49,633 nucleotides of DNA from Nesterenkonia sp. (GCF_029265375.1 NZ_JAJUJJ010000021.1:1-49633), one strand, 5' to 3'. Positions 26,169 to 37,660 are shown, numbered from the stretch's first letter. Notes: generated from the sequence alone by a model not told the origin. Numbers and translations: made by a program.

Positions 26169-26861
26169 GTGCGATTGGTGATTGCTACCTGTTCGGTGAC
26201 CTATTCGGGGCGTCTGAATGCCCACCTGACCCAGGCCAAGCGGCTGCTGATGGTCAAAGCCGACGGCGCCGTGCTGATCCACTCCGACGGCGGCTCCTAC
26301 AAGCCGCTGAACTGGATGTCGCCGCCGGCGACCATGCGCGTCCACGAGCCCGATGCCGAGCAGGCTGAAGCAGGCATCACTGAGGTGTGGACGGTGCAGG
26401 CGGATAAGACCGATGACCAGCTGAGGATCCACATCGCCGAGATCCACCACGACTCCACCCATGAGCTGGGCAGCGACCCAGGGCTGGTCAAGGACGGCGT
26501 CGAAGCCGACCTCCAGCGCCTGCTGGCTGAGCAGATCGAACGCCTCGGCGAGGGCCACACTCTTATCCGGCGGGAGCATCCCACCCCCATCGGGCCAGTG
26601 GACATCCTGGCGAAGGGACCCCAGGGCACCGTGGCGGTGGAGCTGAAGCGCCGCGGGGAGATCGACGGCGTCGAGCAGCTCACCCGGTATCTGGACCTGC
26701 TGAACCGAGATCCGCTGCTGGCCCCAGTGACCGGAGTCTTCGCCGCTCAGCAGATCAAACCGCAGGCGCGCACTCTGGCCGAGGACCGCGGCATCCGCTG
26801 CGTGGTGCTCGACTATGACGATATGCGCGGGGTCGACGACGCCGCACCGCGCTTGTTCTGA
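26169..26861 (+). CDS. nucS: Mismatch-specific endonuclease NucS (EndoMS)
   Basis: A 230-residue endonuclease that cuts both strands at mismatches in the non-canonical mismatch-repair pathway of Actinobacteria and Archaea. The N-terminal DNA-binding half starts [20 protein letters not shown], and the C-terminal RecB-like nuclease domain has Asp145 (GPVDIL), Glu158 and Lys160 (VAVELKRRG), and the [10 protein letters not shown] helix. Start is GTG at 26169. It ends RLF, with the stop codon inside the first unit of a 17-bp tandem array. Together with the absence of any mutS or mutL in the window it supports an actinobacterial host. Confidence 0.95.
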   Translation: MRLVIATCSVTYSGRLNAHLTQAKRLLMVKADGAVLIHSDGGSYKPLNWMSPPATMRVHEPDAEQAEAGITEVWTVQADKTDDQLRIHIAEIHHDSTHELGSDPGLVKDGVEADLQRLLAEQIERLGEGHTLIRREHPTPIGPVDILAKGPQGTVAVELKRRGEIDGVEQLTRYLDLLNRDPLLAPVTGVFAAQQIKPQARTLAEDRGIRCVVLDYDDMRGVDDAAPRLF

Positions 26862-26950
26862 GCCTGCGCTTGTTCTCAGCCAGCGCCGGTTCTCATCCCG
26901 CGCCTTTCTGAGCCCGCGTCCGTTCTGAGCCCGCGTCCGTTCTGAACGCC
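26851..26950. repeat. 17-bp tandem repeat array starting at the nucS stop codon
   Basis: Six consecutive units of 16-17 bases are visible: GCTTGTTCTGAGCCTGC, GCTTGTTCTCAGCCAGC, GCCGGTTCTCATCCCGC, GCCTTTCTGAGCCCGC, GTCCGTTCTGAGCCCGC and GTCCGTTCTGAACGCC. Unit 1 (26851-26867) contains the nucS stop TGA at 26859-26861, so the array has grown from the gene end. Units differ by a few substitutions and one deletion, which suggests an old expansion. Confidence 0.9.
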
Positions 26951-27001
26951 AGGCGGTCAGCACCTCTCATGCCTCCACCACGGCCGCTGCCCCAGACACG
27001 A

Positions 27002-27033
27002 CTGCGGCCCCCGGCAAGCACCGGGGGCCGCAG
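27002..27033 (-). terminator. Terminator hairpin at the end of the atp operon
   Basis: A perfect 13-bp stem (CTGCGGCCCCCGG at 27002-27014 with CCGGGGGCCGCAG at 27021-27033) encloses a 6-base loop, 26 bases past the atpC stop. There is no T tract on either strand; actinobacterial terminators often lack one. Since nucS converges from the other side, it may serve both directions. Confidence 0.75.
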
Positions 27034-27058
27034 CTGTGTGATGAGAGAGAGGAGAGGC

Positions 27059-27328
27059 TCAGGCCTCCGAGGTGAGGTCGGCGTCGTCGGCGACGATGGT
27101 CACCTTGTCCGAATCCACGGAGAAGAAGCCGCCGGCCACGTGAGCGGTCACGCTGGGGCCCTCCACCGGCTCGATGACCAGTTCGCCCTCGGCCAGCAGC
27201 GCCAGCACCGGAGTGTGGCCGGGCAGGATGCCCATATCGCCGTCCACGGTGCGTCCGCGGATGGACTTCGCCTCCCCCGACCACACAGCGTGGTCGGAGG
27301 CGACGACCTGAACGTCCAGCGTTGCCAT
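27059..27328 (-). CDS. atpC: ATP synthase F1 epsilon subunit (short form)
   Basis: An 89-residue epsilon subunit, part of the central stalk. Only the N-terminal beta-sandwich is present, with GDMGILPGHTPVLALLAEG and the FFSVDSDKVTIVADDAD strand region. The C-terminal helical hairpin that inhibits ATP hydrolysis in E. coli and other bacteria (family length about 130-140) is missing; the protein ends ADLTSEA. The stop is at the natural end of the domain and there is a terminator behind it, so it does not look like a recent truncation. It lies 5 bases after atpD. Confidence 0.94.
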   Translation of the reverse strand: MATLDVQVVASDHAVWSGEAKSIRGRTVDGDMGILPGHTPVLALLAEGELVIEPVEGPSVTAHVAGGFFSVDSDKVTIVADDADLTSEA

Positions 27329-27333
27329 TCGAA

Positions 27334-28827
<1,494 letters not shown>

Positions 28828-29721
28828 TTAGGACGAGGCCAGCGCATCTGCACCGGCGATGAGCTCGGTGAGCTCCTGGGTGATCTCCGCCTGGCGGGCG
28901 TTGTTCCGCAGCAGGGTGTACTTGCGGATCAGCTCATCGGCGTTGTCTGCGGCGGACTTCATGGCCTTCTGGCGGGCAGCCAGCTCGGAGGCGGAGGCCT
29001 CCAGCATCGCCGCAAAGATGCGCGACTCGATGTACTTCGGCAGCAGCGCGTCCAGCACTTTCTCCGGGGAGGGCTCGAACTCGTAGAGCGGCATCGGCTC
29101 GGCCTCGGCACCCTCCTCGGCCTCCGTCACTGCCAGGGGAAGCAGCCGGTGGGCCACCGGCTCCTGGGTCACCATGGACTTGAACTGGGTGTAGACCAGG
29201 TAGAGCTCGTCCACTCCCCCTTCGGCGGTGGGCTGGACGAACCGGTCCACCAGGGTGCTGCCGATGTCCCGGGCGGTCTCAAACTCAGGGGCATCCGTCT
29301 TGCCGGTCCACACCTGGTCGTACTCGCGGCTGCGGAAGTCGTAGAAGGCCTGCGCCTTCCGTCCGTAGAGGTAGGGACGGACTTCCACCCCTGCCTCGGT
29401 CAGCCGGCGCACCAGTGACTCGGAGTGCTTGAGCACATTGGTGGAGTAGGCCCCGGCCAGACCGCGGTCGCTGGTCATGATCAGCACAGCGGCCCGCTTG
29501 GGCTCAGGGACCGAGTCGGTGAGCACATGCTCCACCCCGTGCTGCGAGGCCACCGCCGAGACCGCACGGGTGATGGCCTCCGCGTAGGGCGATGCCGCCC
29601 GCGCACGGTCGCGCGCCTTGCCGATGCGTGAGGTCGCGATCAGCTCCATCGCCTTGAAGATCTTCTTCATCGACGACGTCGATGCGATCTTCTGGCGATA
29701 GACCCGAATCTGGGCTCCCAT
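28828..29721 (-). CDS. atpG: ATP synthase F1 gamma subunit
   Basis: A 297-residue rotor subunit. It starts [29 protein letters not shown] and ends with [23 protein letters not shown], the two long helices forming the coiled-coil shaft. The middle domain includes [17 protein letters not shown], typical of the family. It lies 50 bases after atpA. Confidence 0.97.
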   Translation of the reverse strand: MGAQIRVYRQKIASTSSMKKIFKAMELIATSRIGKARDRARAASPYAEAITRAVSAVASQHGVEHVLTDSVPEPKRAAVLIMTSDRGLAGAYSTNVLKHSESLVRRLTEAGVEVRPYLYGRKAQAFYDFRSREYDQVWTGKTDAPEFETARDIGSTLVDRFVQPTAEGGVDELYLVYTQFKSMVTQEPVAHRLLPLAVTEAEEGAEAEPMPLYEFEPSPEKVLDALLPKYIESRIFAAMLEASASELAARQKAMKSAADNADELIRKYTLLRNNARQAEITQELTELIAGADALASS

Positions 29722-29771
29722 GCTTGTCCTTCCCTCAGTACGGTGAAGCTATCTCCGCTGTGAGCCGCAGC

Positions 29772-31400
<1,629 letters not shown>

Positions 31401-31427
31401 CTGCTGTCCCTGCTCTCCTCTGTCAGT

Positions 31428-31449
31428 GGCCGCCGCTTCTGCCGCGGCC
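31428..31449 (-). promoter_or_regulatory. Hairpin in the atpH-atpA gap
   Basis: GGCCGC (31428-31433) pairs with GCGGCC (31444-31449) around a 10-base loop in the otherwise featureless gap between atpH and atpA. There is no T tract. Role is a guess: mRNA processing, stability or partial termination. Confidence 0.4.
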
Positions 31450-31486
31450 TGTGGTTCAACGTATCTGTGTGTGAGCCAGCACTGGG

Positions 31487-32296
31487 CTAGCCGGCAAGTG
31501 TCCGCTGCAGGCTGGAGAGCCGGGCGGCGACGGTTCCGTCGACCACTTCGTCTCCGACCTGCACTCGGATGCCGCCGACCACTGAGGGGTCGACGACGAC
31601 GTCAAGCTTCAGCTCACGCCCGAAGTAGCGGTCCAGGCTGGCGGACAGCTTCTCCCGCGTGGTGCTGTCCAGTTCCTTGGCGGTGGTGACCTGTGCGATC
31701 CAGCGCTGCTGGCGGGCGGCCACGGCGGTGGCGAACTTCTCGATCAGCGCCGAGGGGCGCAGCCCCCGCGGCTGGGTCACCGCACGGTCGATCAGCAGCC
31801 GGGCCTCTGCGGAGACCGAGGGGCTCAGCCGTGCAGCCAGCCGCTGCTTGGCCTCAGCAGGTGCCTGCCGGTCGGTAAGCGCCCGCTGCAGCTCGTGGGA
31901 CTCTGCCACTGTGCGGCGGAAGCCCAGCAGCGCGCCCTCGAGCTCCTCCAGGCCCTGCAGTCCCCCGCGTTCAGCCTGGGCGGCTACGACGTCGACCGCG
32001 AGGTTCTCCACCGCGTCGCCGAGATCCCGGTCGGAGCTCCAGCGGCGAGAGACGACCGCTTCGAGCATGCCGACCGTTGTCTGCTGGGCCTTGGAGCCGA
32101 ACAGCGAGCGGACCACTGAGGCCCGCCCCGCCGGCTCCCGCGCCGGATCGGTCAGCGCGCGCCGCAGACCGGCGGAGCCGTCGATCACGTCCAGAGCCGC
32201 AAAGAGCTCATCGGCCACGGTCAGGCCCGCCGAGGCGATCTGCTCGGCCAGATCGCTGCGCAGCGAGGCCAGAGATTCGCTGGTCACCGCCGCCAT
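31487..32296 (-). CDS. atpH: ATP synthase delta subunit
   Basis: A 269-residue peripheral-stalk protein linking b subunits to the F1 head. An N-terminal extension of about 85 residues (beginning [20 protein letters not shown]) precedes the OSCP-like domain, which ends with the conserved [20 protein letters not shown] region. It is separate from atpF, unlike the fused b-delta protein of mycobacteria. The ATG at 32296 overlaps the atpF stop by one base (TAATG), so the two are translated together. Confidence 0.95.
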   Translation of the reverse strand: MAAVTSESLASLRSDLAEQIASAGLTVADELFAALDVIDGSAGLRRALTDPAREPAGRASVVRSLFGSKAQQTTVGMLEAVVSRRWSSDRDLGDAVENLAVDVVAAQAERGGLQGLEELEGALLGFRRTVAESHELQRALTDRQAPAEAKQRLAARLSPSVSAEARLLIDRAVTQPRGLRPSALIEKFATAVAARQQRWIAQVTTAKELDSTTREKLSASLDRYFGRELKLDVVVDPSVVGGIRVQVGDEVVDGTVAARLSSLQRTLAG

Positions 32297-32853
32297 TACT
32301 GTGCTGCCCCCTGGGTCTGCTGCTCAGCATCCAGGTCAGCCAGGAAGCGGTCCACCACGCGCTGGGAGCGGGCGTCGTCCTCCAGGGCCTCGCCGATGAT
32401 CTTGGAGGCCAGGTCGGTGGCCAGGGATCCGACGTCGGTCTTCAGCTGCGCAGCAGCCGCGGCCCGCTCGGCCTGGATCTGAGCCTGTGCCTGCTCGCGG
32501 ATGCGCGAAGCTTCCGCAGCGGCCTTCTCCTGGGCCTCGGCAACGATCTGCCCGGCCTCGGCCCGTGCCTCGTCCCGGATCCGGGAAGCTTCGGCGCGCG
32601 ACTCGGCCAGCTGCTTCTGGTACTCCGCCTTGAGCGCCTCGGCCTCGGCCTTGGCCTCCTCGGCCTGGTTGATGCCGCCCTCGATCGCCTCAACGCGGTT
32701 CTGGTACGCCTGTTCGAACTTCGGCGCGATCCACTTGATAACGACGAAGAGCAGCACCAGGAAGCCCAGGGCCGCCACAAGGAGCTCCCAGGGATTGGGG
32801 GCCAGCGGGTTGGCGTCGCCCTCCGCCGCCTGGATCAGAGATGCGCTGATCAT
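32296..32853 (-). CDS. atpF: ATP synthase Fo b subunit
   Basis: A 185-residue peripheral-stalk subunit with one membrane helix (LLVAALGFLVLLFVVIKWIA, about 22-41) followed by a long Ala/Glu/Lys/Arg-rich coiled coil. The ATG at 32853 is preferred over GTG at 32871 because the upstream CGGGTG acts as the ribosome site. No extra lipobox is visible. It is coupled to atpH by a one-base stop/start overlap. Confidence 0.95.
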   Translation of the reverse strand: MISASLIQAAEGDANPLAPNPWELLVAALGFLVLLFVVIKWIAPKFEQAYQNRVEAIEGGINQAEEAKAEAEALKAEYQKQLAESRAEASRIRDEARAEAGQIVAEAQEKAAAEASRIREQAQAQIQAERAAAAAQLKTDVGSLATDLASKIIGEALEDDARSQRVVDRFLADLDAEQQTQGAAQ

Positions 32854-32940
32854 GTGTTCACCCGTTTTCACTAAGTCTGGTGGTCTTCAGAAGAGTGCCG
32901 GAACGTCCCGGCCCGGTCATCTGTTCTGCCGGCAGGCAGC

Positions 32941-33144
32941 TCAGAGGACGAAGGCGAAGACGAGGGCAAGAATGAAGACTGCCTCTGCCAGCGCGAAGCC
33001 GAGGATGGCGATGGGCTGCAGCACGCGCTGAGCCTCCGGCTGCCGAGCCACGCCGTTGATGTAGGCGGCGAAGATCAGCCCGATACCGATGGCCGCACCG
33101 GTGCCGGCGAGGCCCATGCCGATCATGTTCAGGTTGCCTTCCAT
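32941..33144 (-). CDS. atpE: ATP synthase Fo c subunit
   Basis: A 67-residue proteolipid forming the rotor ring. Two membrane helices flank the conserved loop ARQPEAQR (33-40). Glu54 in [10 protein letters not shown] is the proton-binding residue; the use of Glu rather than Asp and the adjacent residues fit H+ coupling. I see no Gln and Ser/Thr pattern of a sodium-binding site, although this was judged by eye only. ATG at 33144 with AAGAGAG upstream. Confidence 0.96.
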   Translation of the reverse strand: MEGNLNMIGMGLAGTGAAIGIGLIFAAYINGVARQPEAQRVLQPIAILGFALAEAVFILALVFAFVL

Positions 33145-33168
33145 ATGTTTTCTCTCTTTCTGTTGCGG

Positions 33169-33189
33169 TCCCGGTGCACCTCACCGGGA
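33169..33189 (-). promoter_or_regulatory. Hairpins in the atpB-atpE gap
   Basis: A perfect 8-bp stem (TCCCGGTG at 33169-33176 with CACCGGGA at 33182-33189, 5-base loop) lies 25 bases upstream of the atpE ATG. A second, bulged stem (GTCCCCGG and CCGGGAC) lies at about 33206-33226. The 118-base gap holds no gene. The structures may adjust mRNA ends or c-subunit output, which is made in excess over other subunits. Confidence 0.5.
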
Positions 33190-33262
33190 TGGTCTCTGTG
33201 TCTCCGTCCCCGGATGTGTGCCGGGACCGGACGGCTTGTGCTGCTGCGTTCGCAGCGGTTGG

Positions 33263-34072
33263 TCAGTGTGCCTCGGCCTCGATGGACCCCTGGATATAGA
33301 TGGCGGTCAGCAGTGCGAAGACGAATGCCTGGAGCACCATCATCACCAGCTCCAGGAAGTACAGCGGAATCGATCCGAGCAGGATGAGTACGCCCAGTCC
33401 GGTGTTGGCGATGCCCTCCTGCTGGACGATGAGGTACTCGGCGGCCGATCCGGCAAGCATCACGATGATGTGGCCGGCGAGCATCACGGCCATCAGACGC
33501 AGGGAGTGGGTGACCGGCCGGATGATGAAGTTAGACAGGAACTCCAGCGGGACCAGCAGGGGGAGCAGGTACTTCGGCACACCGGAGGGGACGGTCACGA
33601 GCTTGAGGTACTTCGCGCCGTGCATCCGGAAGCCCAGCACCACCCAGGTCAGCCAGATCATGCCCGCCATGGCGTAGGCCGGGCCGGCGTGGGAGAAGGT
33701 GGGAAGCTGCAGGAACGGTATCGCGCCGAAGATGTTGTTGAACAGCACGAAGAAGAAGACCGTGAACAGCAGCGGCACCCAGGGGCGGAAGTGCTTCTCG
33801 CCGAGGATGTCCCGGCCGAGGGTATTGCGCACGAACGCGTAGCCGGATTCGGCGATCCACTGCGTCCGGGAGGGAACCAGAGCCTGCTTGCGGATGGCGA
33901 AGGAGAACAGGGCGATGATCAGCAGCACCGCCAGCAGCGCCATCAGCATGTTCTTGCCGAAGCCGGTGCCCCACTCGGCCATCCAGGGGAAGATCTCGGG
34001 GAGATGGGTCTCACTGATGGTGGGCGGCTGGAAGCCACCCTCTTCGGCGGCTCTCAGGGCAAGCGATGACAA
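33263..34072 (-). CDS. atpB: ATP synthase Fo a subunit
   Basis: A 269-residue membrane subunit forming the proton half-channels. The essential Arg is in the conserved helix RPVTHSLRLMAVMLAGHIIV, and VLGFRMHG, LLVPLEFLSNFIIRP and AFVFALLTAIYIQGSIE match the family. I choose TTG at 34072 as start: it has GAGAGGA 6 bases upstream and gives MSSLALRAAEEGGFQPP, like homologues. An ATG at 34087 or GTG at 34111 would add 5 or 13 residues. It is the first subunit gene after atpI, separated by a 189-base gap. Confidence 0.94.
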   Translation of the reverse strand: MSSLALRAAEEGGFQPPTISETHLPEIFPWMAEWGTGFGKNMLMALLAVLLIIALFSFAIRKQALVPSRTQWIAESGYAFVRNTLGRDILGEKHFRPWVPLLFTVFFFVLFNNIFGAIPFLQLPTFSHAGPAYAMAGMIWLTWVVLGFRMHGAKYLKLVTVPSGVPKYLLPLLVPLEFLSNFIIRPVTHSLRLMAVMLAGHIIVMLAGSAAEYLIVQQEGIANTGLGVLILLGSIPLYFLELVMMVLQAFVFALLTAIYIQGSIEAEAH

Positions 34073-34195
34073 CGCTGGTCCTCTCATCGGTCGTCGAATG
34101 AACGAGACCACAGTCTCAGGTTCGGGCGAGGAAAGTCGACGCAGAGTGATTCCCGCCACAGCCTCGCCCACCCTATCAAAGTGCGGATCCGGCCT

Positions 34196-34214
34196 GCGGC
34201 GTCTTCTGCGCCGC
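34196..34214 (-). promoter_or_regulatory. Hairpin in the atpI-atpB gap
   Basis: GCGGCG (34196-34201) and CGCCGC (34209-34214) form a 6-bp stem with a 7-base loop within the 34073-34261 gap. No T tract follows on the minus strand, and TAGGGT, a possible -10 box, lies downstream of it without a clear -35. It may be a partial terminator after atpI or an mRNA-processing site; the rest of the gap shows nothing. Confidence 0.35.
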
Positions 34215-34261
34215 CCCCACATTACTACAGCGCGTAGAAAATTGCCGCATCCCCTCCGGGA

Positions 34262-34696
34262 TCAGTCTGCGGGACGCTCCGGCTGGGGCTCGATGGGCAG
34301 GCGCATAGAGGCGAAGCTGAAGATCTGGGCGGTCTGCCAGACCACCAGCGTGCCGATCCCTGCGCCGATGGCCCAGCCGGGCTGCAGCCAATCGGCCGGG
34401 GGCACCGCCGCGGCCAGCAGCACCAGACCCACCACCTTCACGGCGAAGCCGACCAGGAACAGCCGCATCGTCCAGCCGGGCGCGCGTCGGTCGCTCCAGT
34501 CCACCAGTGCCAGTGTGGTGAAGGAGATGACGGCCACTGCGCCACCGCCGAAGGCCGCAGAGCCTGCCGCTGCTGATCCGCCGATCACTGCTGCTGCCCC
34601 TGCGGCTGCCAGCAGCGCTGCCGCGCCGCTGGTGGAGGCGATCAGCAGCACCCGCCGCCAGCGCCGGGCCCGGGGAAAGAGCCGCGCGGTGCTCAT
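34262..34696 (-). CDS. atpI: ATP synthase-associated AtpI-like protein
   Basis: A 144-residue protein with about four hydrophobic segments (VLLIASTSGAAALLAAAGAA, GGGAVAVISFTTLALVDW, MRLFLVGFAVKVVGLVLLAA, GWAIGAGIGTLVVWQTAQIF). Position just upstream of atpB and downstream of wecA is that of the actinobacterial atpI-like gene (Rv1303 in M. tuberculosis). AtpI-type proteins assist c-ring assembly or Mg2+ handling in other bacteria. The ATG at 34696 overlaps the stop of the wecA-type gene (ATGA). Low sequence conservation makes the function a positional inference. Confidence 0.75.
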   Translation of the reverse strand: MSTARLFPRARRWRRVLLIASTSGAAALLAAAGAAAVIGGSAAAGSAAFGGGAVAVISFTTLALVDWSDRRAPGWTMRLFLVGFAVKVVGLVLLAAAVPPADWLQPGWAIGAGIGTLVVWQTAQIFSFASMRLPIEPQPERPAD

Positions 34697-35937
34697 ACGT
34701 CCCCGTTGCGGCTGCTGTGCGGCCGGTCAGCAGGACCGGTGCTTTCATCGGTCTGGGGCAGCTGGTCGGCCTCGTCGAGGTCGGCGTCGTGACCGGTGCC
34801 GGGCAGCGCACTGGGTTTGAACGCCGCTGCGGGATTGATCCGCCCTATCCACTGCCGCATCCAGGGCCCGAGGGTCAATGCGGTGGCGGCGGCGAAGGCC
34901 AGGGCCATGGCGAGCAGCACGGCCTGCCAGGGCAGAAAGTTGAACGAGACCGAGCCGAAGGCGAAGATCGCGGCCCACAGGTACAGCAGCAGCACTGCTT
35001 GGGGGTGGGAGTAGCCGGAGTCGATGAGCTTGTGGTGCAGGTGTCCGCGGTCCGGGCTGAAGGGTGAAGTCCGCCGGGCAGCTCGCCTGAGAACCGCGAG
35101 GATGAGGTCCAGCAGCGGCAGGATCATCACTGTCAGCGGCAGCAGCACCGGCATATAGGCCGGGATGTTGCGGAAGCGGAAGGTCTCCTGGTGCAGCTCC
35201 AGGGAGGCGGTGACGATCAGCGCACCGGCGACCATCACCAGGCCCAGCAGCATCGCTCCGGTGTCGCCCATGAGCACATTGGAGGGGTGGAAGTTGTGCG
35301 GCAGGAAGCCCAGGCAGGAGCCGATGAGCACTGCCATCAGCAGGGTGACCAGGTTGGAGGCGTCGAACTCCTGGATCGACAGCGCCAGCATGTAGCTGTA
35401 GAGGAAGAAGGCGGACCCGCCGATGGCGGCGACGCCGGCGGCCAGGCCGTCCAGACCGTCGATGAAGTTGAAGGCGTTGATGGTCATCACCACCAGGAAC
35501 ACGGTCAGGAAGCCCTGCAGCAGCGGGCCGCCTACTCCCAGCCAGCCGACCGGCATCACCTCCAGGCGGATGCCGTGCAGCACCAGGATGAGTCCGCAGC
35601 TGATCTGGACTGCCAGTTTGATCGCCCAGTGGATGTCCCAGGCGTCGTCGGCCATACCGGTGATCAGGATCAGCGTCATGGCCGTGAGCACCCCGATCAC
35701 CGGGGTCAGGTCGCTGAAGAGTCCGGACAGGTACGGGATGCCGGCGGCCACGCCGAGTCCGGCCACCATTCCCAGGTAGATGGCCACCCCGCCCCAGCGC
35801 GGCTTGACCTCGGTGTGGATGTCCCGGGAGCGGATGGGGGTGTAGATGCCCAGCCTCAGCCCCAGCCGGCGCACCGGTGGGGTGAGCAGATACGTCACCA
35901 CCGCGGAGACGCTGAGCACTATGAGGAAGTAGACCAT
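34693..35937 (-). CDS. wecA: Polyprenyl-phosphate GlcNAc-1-phosphate transferase (WecA-type)
   Basis: A 414-residue polytopic enzyme transferring GlcNAc-1-phosphate from UDP-GlcNAc to polyprenyl (decaprenyl) phosphate, the first step of arabinogalactan or other wall polymer linkage units. About eleven membrane segments. Catalytic motifs: DDAWDIHW, NAFNFIDGLDGLAAG, HNFHPSNVLMGDTGAM and DRGHLHHKLIDSGY. The C-terminal 60 residues are acidic and cytoplasmic. The ATG at 35937 is used; the frame continues 159 bases upstream through an unlike Arg-rich region overlapping tsaC. It is the counterpart of Rv1302 (rfe). The gene overlaps atpI by 4 bases. Confidence 0.93.
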   Translation of the reverse strand: MVYFLIVLSVSAVVTYLLTPPVRRLGLRLGIYTPIRSRDIHTEVKPRWGGVAIYLGMVAGLGVAAGIPYLSGLFSDLTPVIGVLTAMTLILITGMADDAWDIHWAIKLAVQISCGLILVLHGIRLEVMPVGWLGVGGPLLQGFLTVFLVVMTINAFNFIDGLDGLAAGVAAIGGSAFFLYSYMLALSIQEFDASNLVTLLMAVLIGSCLGFLPHNFHPSNVLMGDTGAMLLGLVMVAGALIVTASLELHQETFRFRNIPAYMPVLLPLTVMILPLLDLILAVLRRAARRTSPFSPDRGHLHHKLIDSGYSHPQAVLLLYLWAAIFAFGSVSFNFLPWQAVLLAMALAFAAATALTLGPWMRQWIGRINPAAAFKPSALPGTGHDADLDEADQLPQTDESTGPADRPHSSRNGDV

Positions 35938-35944
35938 ATGCCCC

Positions 35945-36700
35945 TCAGGCCTGCGTTCCGGTCTGCGGCTGGTCCTCGTCCGGGCCGGCTTCGGCGTCGT
36001 GGGATTCTGCGCCCTGCTCGGCCTCAGCCTCGCCAGATTCAGTGCCCTGCTCCGCCTCGGCGCCGCGCACCTGCGGCACCACCGCCTGCAGCTCATGCAG
36101 CGGGATCGCGCCGTGACGCACCACAGTGGGGACCTCGCCGGTGCAGTCGACGATCGTGGAGGCCTGGTTCTGCCGCCGGTCGCCGTCGTCGAGGTAGATG
36201 CTCACCGAATCTGCCAGCATCTGGCGGGCCTCGGCGGCGGTGGTGGCCGCCGGCATCCCAGTGCGGTTGGCGGAGGAGACGGCCATGGGGCCCACAGCGG
36301 CCAGCAGCTCCAATGCGGTTTCGTCAGCGGGCATGCGCAGCGCCACGGTGCCGCGGGTCTCCCCCAGGTCCCAGGACAGCGAGGGCTGGGCCTGCAGAAT
36401 CAGGGTGAGCCCACCGGGCCAGAAGGTCTCGGCCAGGGTGCGGGCGGCCTCGGGGATCTCGACGGCCAGGGCGTCCATGACGGATTGGCGGGCGATCAGC
36501 ACCGGCGGGGGCACGGTGCGGCTGCGGCCCTTGGCGGCCAGCAGCACGGCCACTGCCTGGGGGCTGAAGGCGTCGACTCCGATGCCGTAGACGGTGTCAG
36601 TGGGCAGCACCACCGCTTCGCCCCGCTGCACGGCCTCGCGGGCAGCCTCGATGCCGGCGGCACGCTGCTGGTGGGAGGTTACGTCGATGGTCTCACTCAC
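35945..36700 (-). CDS. tsaC: L-threonylcarbamoyladenylate synthase
   Basis: A 251-residue Sua5/TsaC/YrdC enzyme that makes threonylcarbamoyl-AMP from Thr, bicarbonate and ATP, for the t6A37 modification of ANN-decoding tRNAs. Core motifs: AVVLPTDTVYGIGVDAFSPQ, LLAAKGRSRTVPPPVLIA, ETFWPGGLTLILQ, and AVSSANRTGMPAATTA. The last about 45 residues after VVRHGAIPLHELQAVV are acidic and contain a near-duplicated AEAEQGTES/AEAEQGAES segment. The start is GTG at 36700. It follows prmC by 13 bases in the same operon. Confidence 0.94.
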   Translation of the reverse strand: MSETIDVTSHQQRAAGIEAAREAVQRGEAVVLPTDTVYGIGVDAFSPQAVAVLLAAKGRSRTVPPPVLIARQSVMDALAVEIPEAARTLAETFWPGGLTLILQAQPSLSWDLGETRGTVALRMPADETALELLAAVGPMAVSSANRTGMPAATTAAEARQMLADSVSIYLDDGDRRQNQASTIVDCTGEVPTVVRHGAIPLHELQAVVPQVRGAEAEQGTESGEAEAEQGAESHDAEAGPDEDQPQTGTQA

Positions 36701-36713
36701 GCGCTGTATTCTT

Positions 36714-37655
36714 TCACGCCGGCCCGGAGGCTGATGTCTTCACCGCGCTGGTGGCCCGGGGTCGGCCGCTGAGGTCCTGGTGGGAGGTGACGTCGGCCAG
36801 CTGCGGATGGGCCGTACAGATCCGGGCCAGCGCATCGGCCTGCACCTCGGCGTGCTCGAGGATGAACCAGCCGCCGTCCACCAGCACGGCCGCGGCGGTC
36901 TCCACTGCGGCTCGCGGCAGCTCAAGCCCGTCGTCTCCCCCGCCGTAGAGCGCCAGCTGCGGGTCGTGCTCTGCGACCTCCACCTCAGTGGGTTCGCTGC
37001 CGGGCGGAATATAGGGCGGGTTGGAGATCACGACGTCGAACCCGCCGCTAGGGTCTGCCGCGCCGGTGGGGCTGCTCAGCTCACCGGCGGCGAGCAGGTC
37101 GGGCACCTGACGCAGATCCGCCCGGTGGAGAGTGACTGCGGCGGATCCTTCCGGCAGGTTCTGGAAGTTCAGCTCGGCCCATGCAGCCGCCTCAGCGGAG
37201 AGCTCCACTGCGTGCACGTCAGCATCGGGATGCTCTGCGGCCACGGCGGCGGCGATGGCTCCTGAGCCGGTGCCCAGGTCGATCACCCGGGGCCGGGTCA
37301 CTCCGCGGCGGCGCAGCTGCGCCAGCCGGTCCAGGGCGTACTGGACCACCTGTTCGGTCTCCGGGCGGGGGATGAACACCCCGGGCCCCACTCGAAGGCT
37401 CAGGGTGCGGAAGGGGGCTTCCCCGGTGAGGTGCTGCAGCGGGATGCGTCGGGCGCGTTCGCTGATCAGCGCCCTCAGCTTCTGCTGGGCGGCTTCCGGA
37501 AGCTCAGCTCCGGCTGCGGCGCGGGCCTGCAGCTGACCGCGGCGCATGCCGAGCACATGGCCGGCCAGCAGCTCCGCATCCGCCCGCGGGCTGGAGACCC
37601 CGGCTTCGGCCAGCGCCTGGGCAGCGCGGCGCAGCTCGGCGGCGAGTTCTGCCAC
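36714..37655 (-). CDS. prmC: Release-factor glutamine methyltransferase
   Basis: A 313-residue SAM-dependent enzyme that methylates the GGQ glutamine of release factors, including PrfA encoded next door. Motif I is VIDLGTGSGAIAAAVAAEHP at about residue 120 and the catalytic NPPY is in VVISNPPYIPPGSEP. An N-terminal helical domain precedes (ADAELLAGHVLG). The start is GTG at 37655, only 5 bases after prfA, so coupling is likely. The C-terminal tail (RPRATSAVKTSASGPA) is a non-conserved extension. Confidence 0.95.
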   Translation of the reverse strand: MAELAAELRRAAQALAEAGVSSPRADAELLAGHVLGMRRGQLQARAAAGAELPEAAQQKLRALISERARRIPLQHLTGEAPFRTLSLRVGPGVFIPRPETEQVVQYALDRLAQLRRRGVTRPRVIDLGTGSGAIAAAVAAEHPDADVHAVELSAEAAAWAELNFQNLPEGSAAVTLHRADLRQVPDLLAAGELSSPTGAADPSGGFDVVISNPPYIPPGSEPTEVEVAEHDPQLALYGGGDDGLELPRAAVETAAAVLVDGGWFILEHAEVQADALARICTAHPQLADVTSHQDLSGRPRATSAVKTSASGPA

Positions 37656-37660
37656 CTGGC

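Noticed and set aside
36000-36075. Near-duplicated acidic tail of tsaC as a functional repeat
   Set aside because: Only two imperfect units in a non-conserved, probably disordered tail; this fits drift in a low-complexity region.
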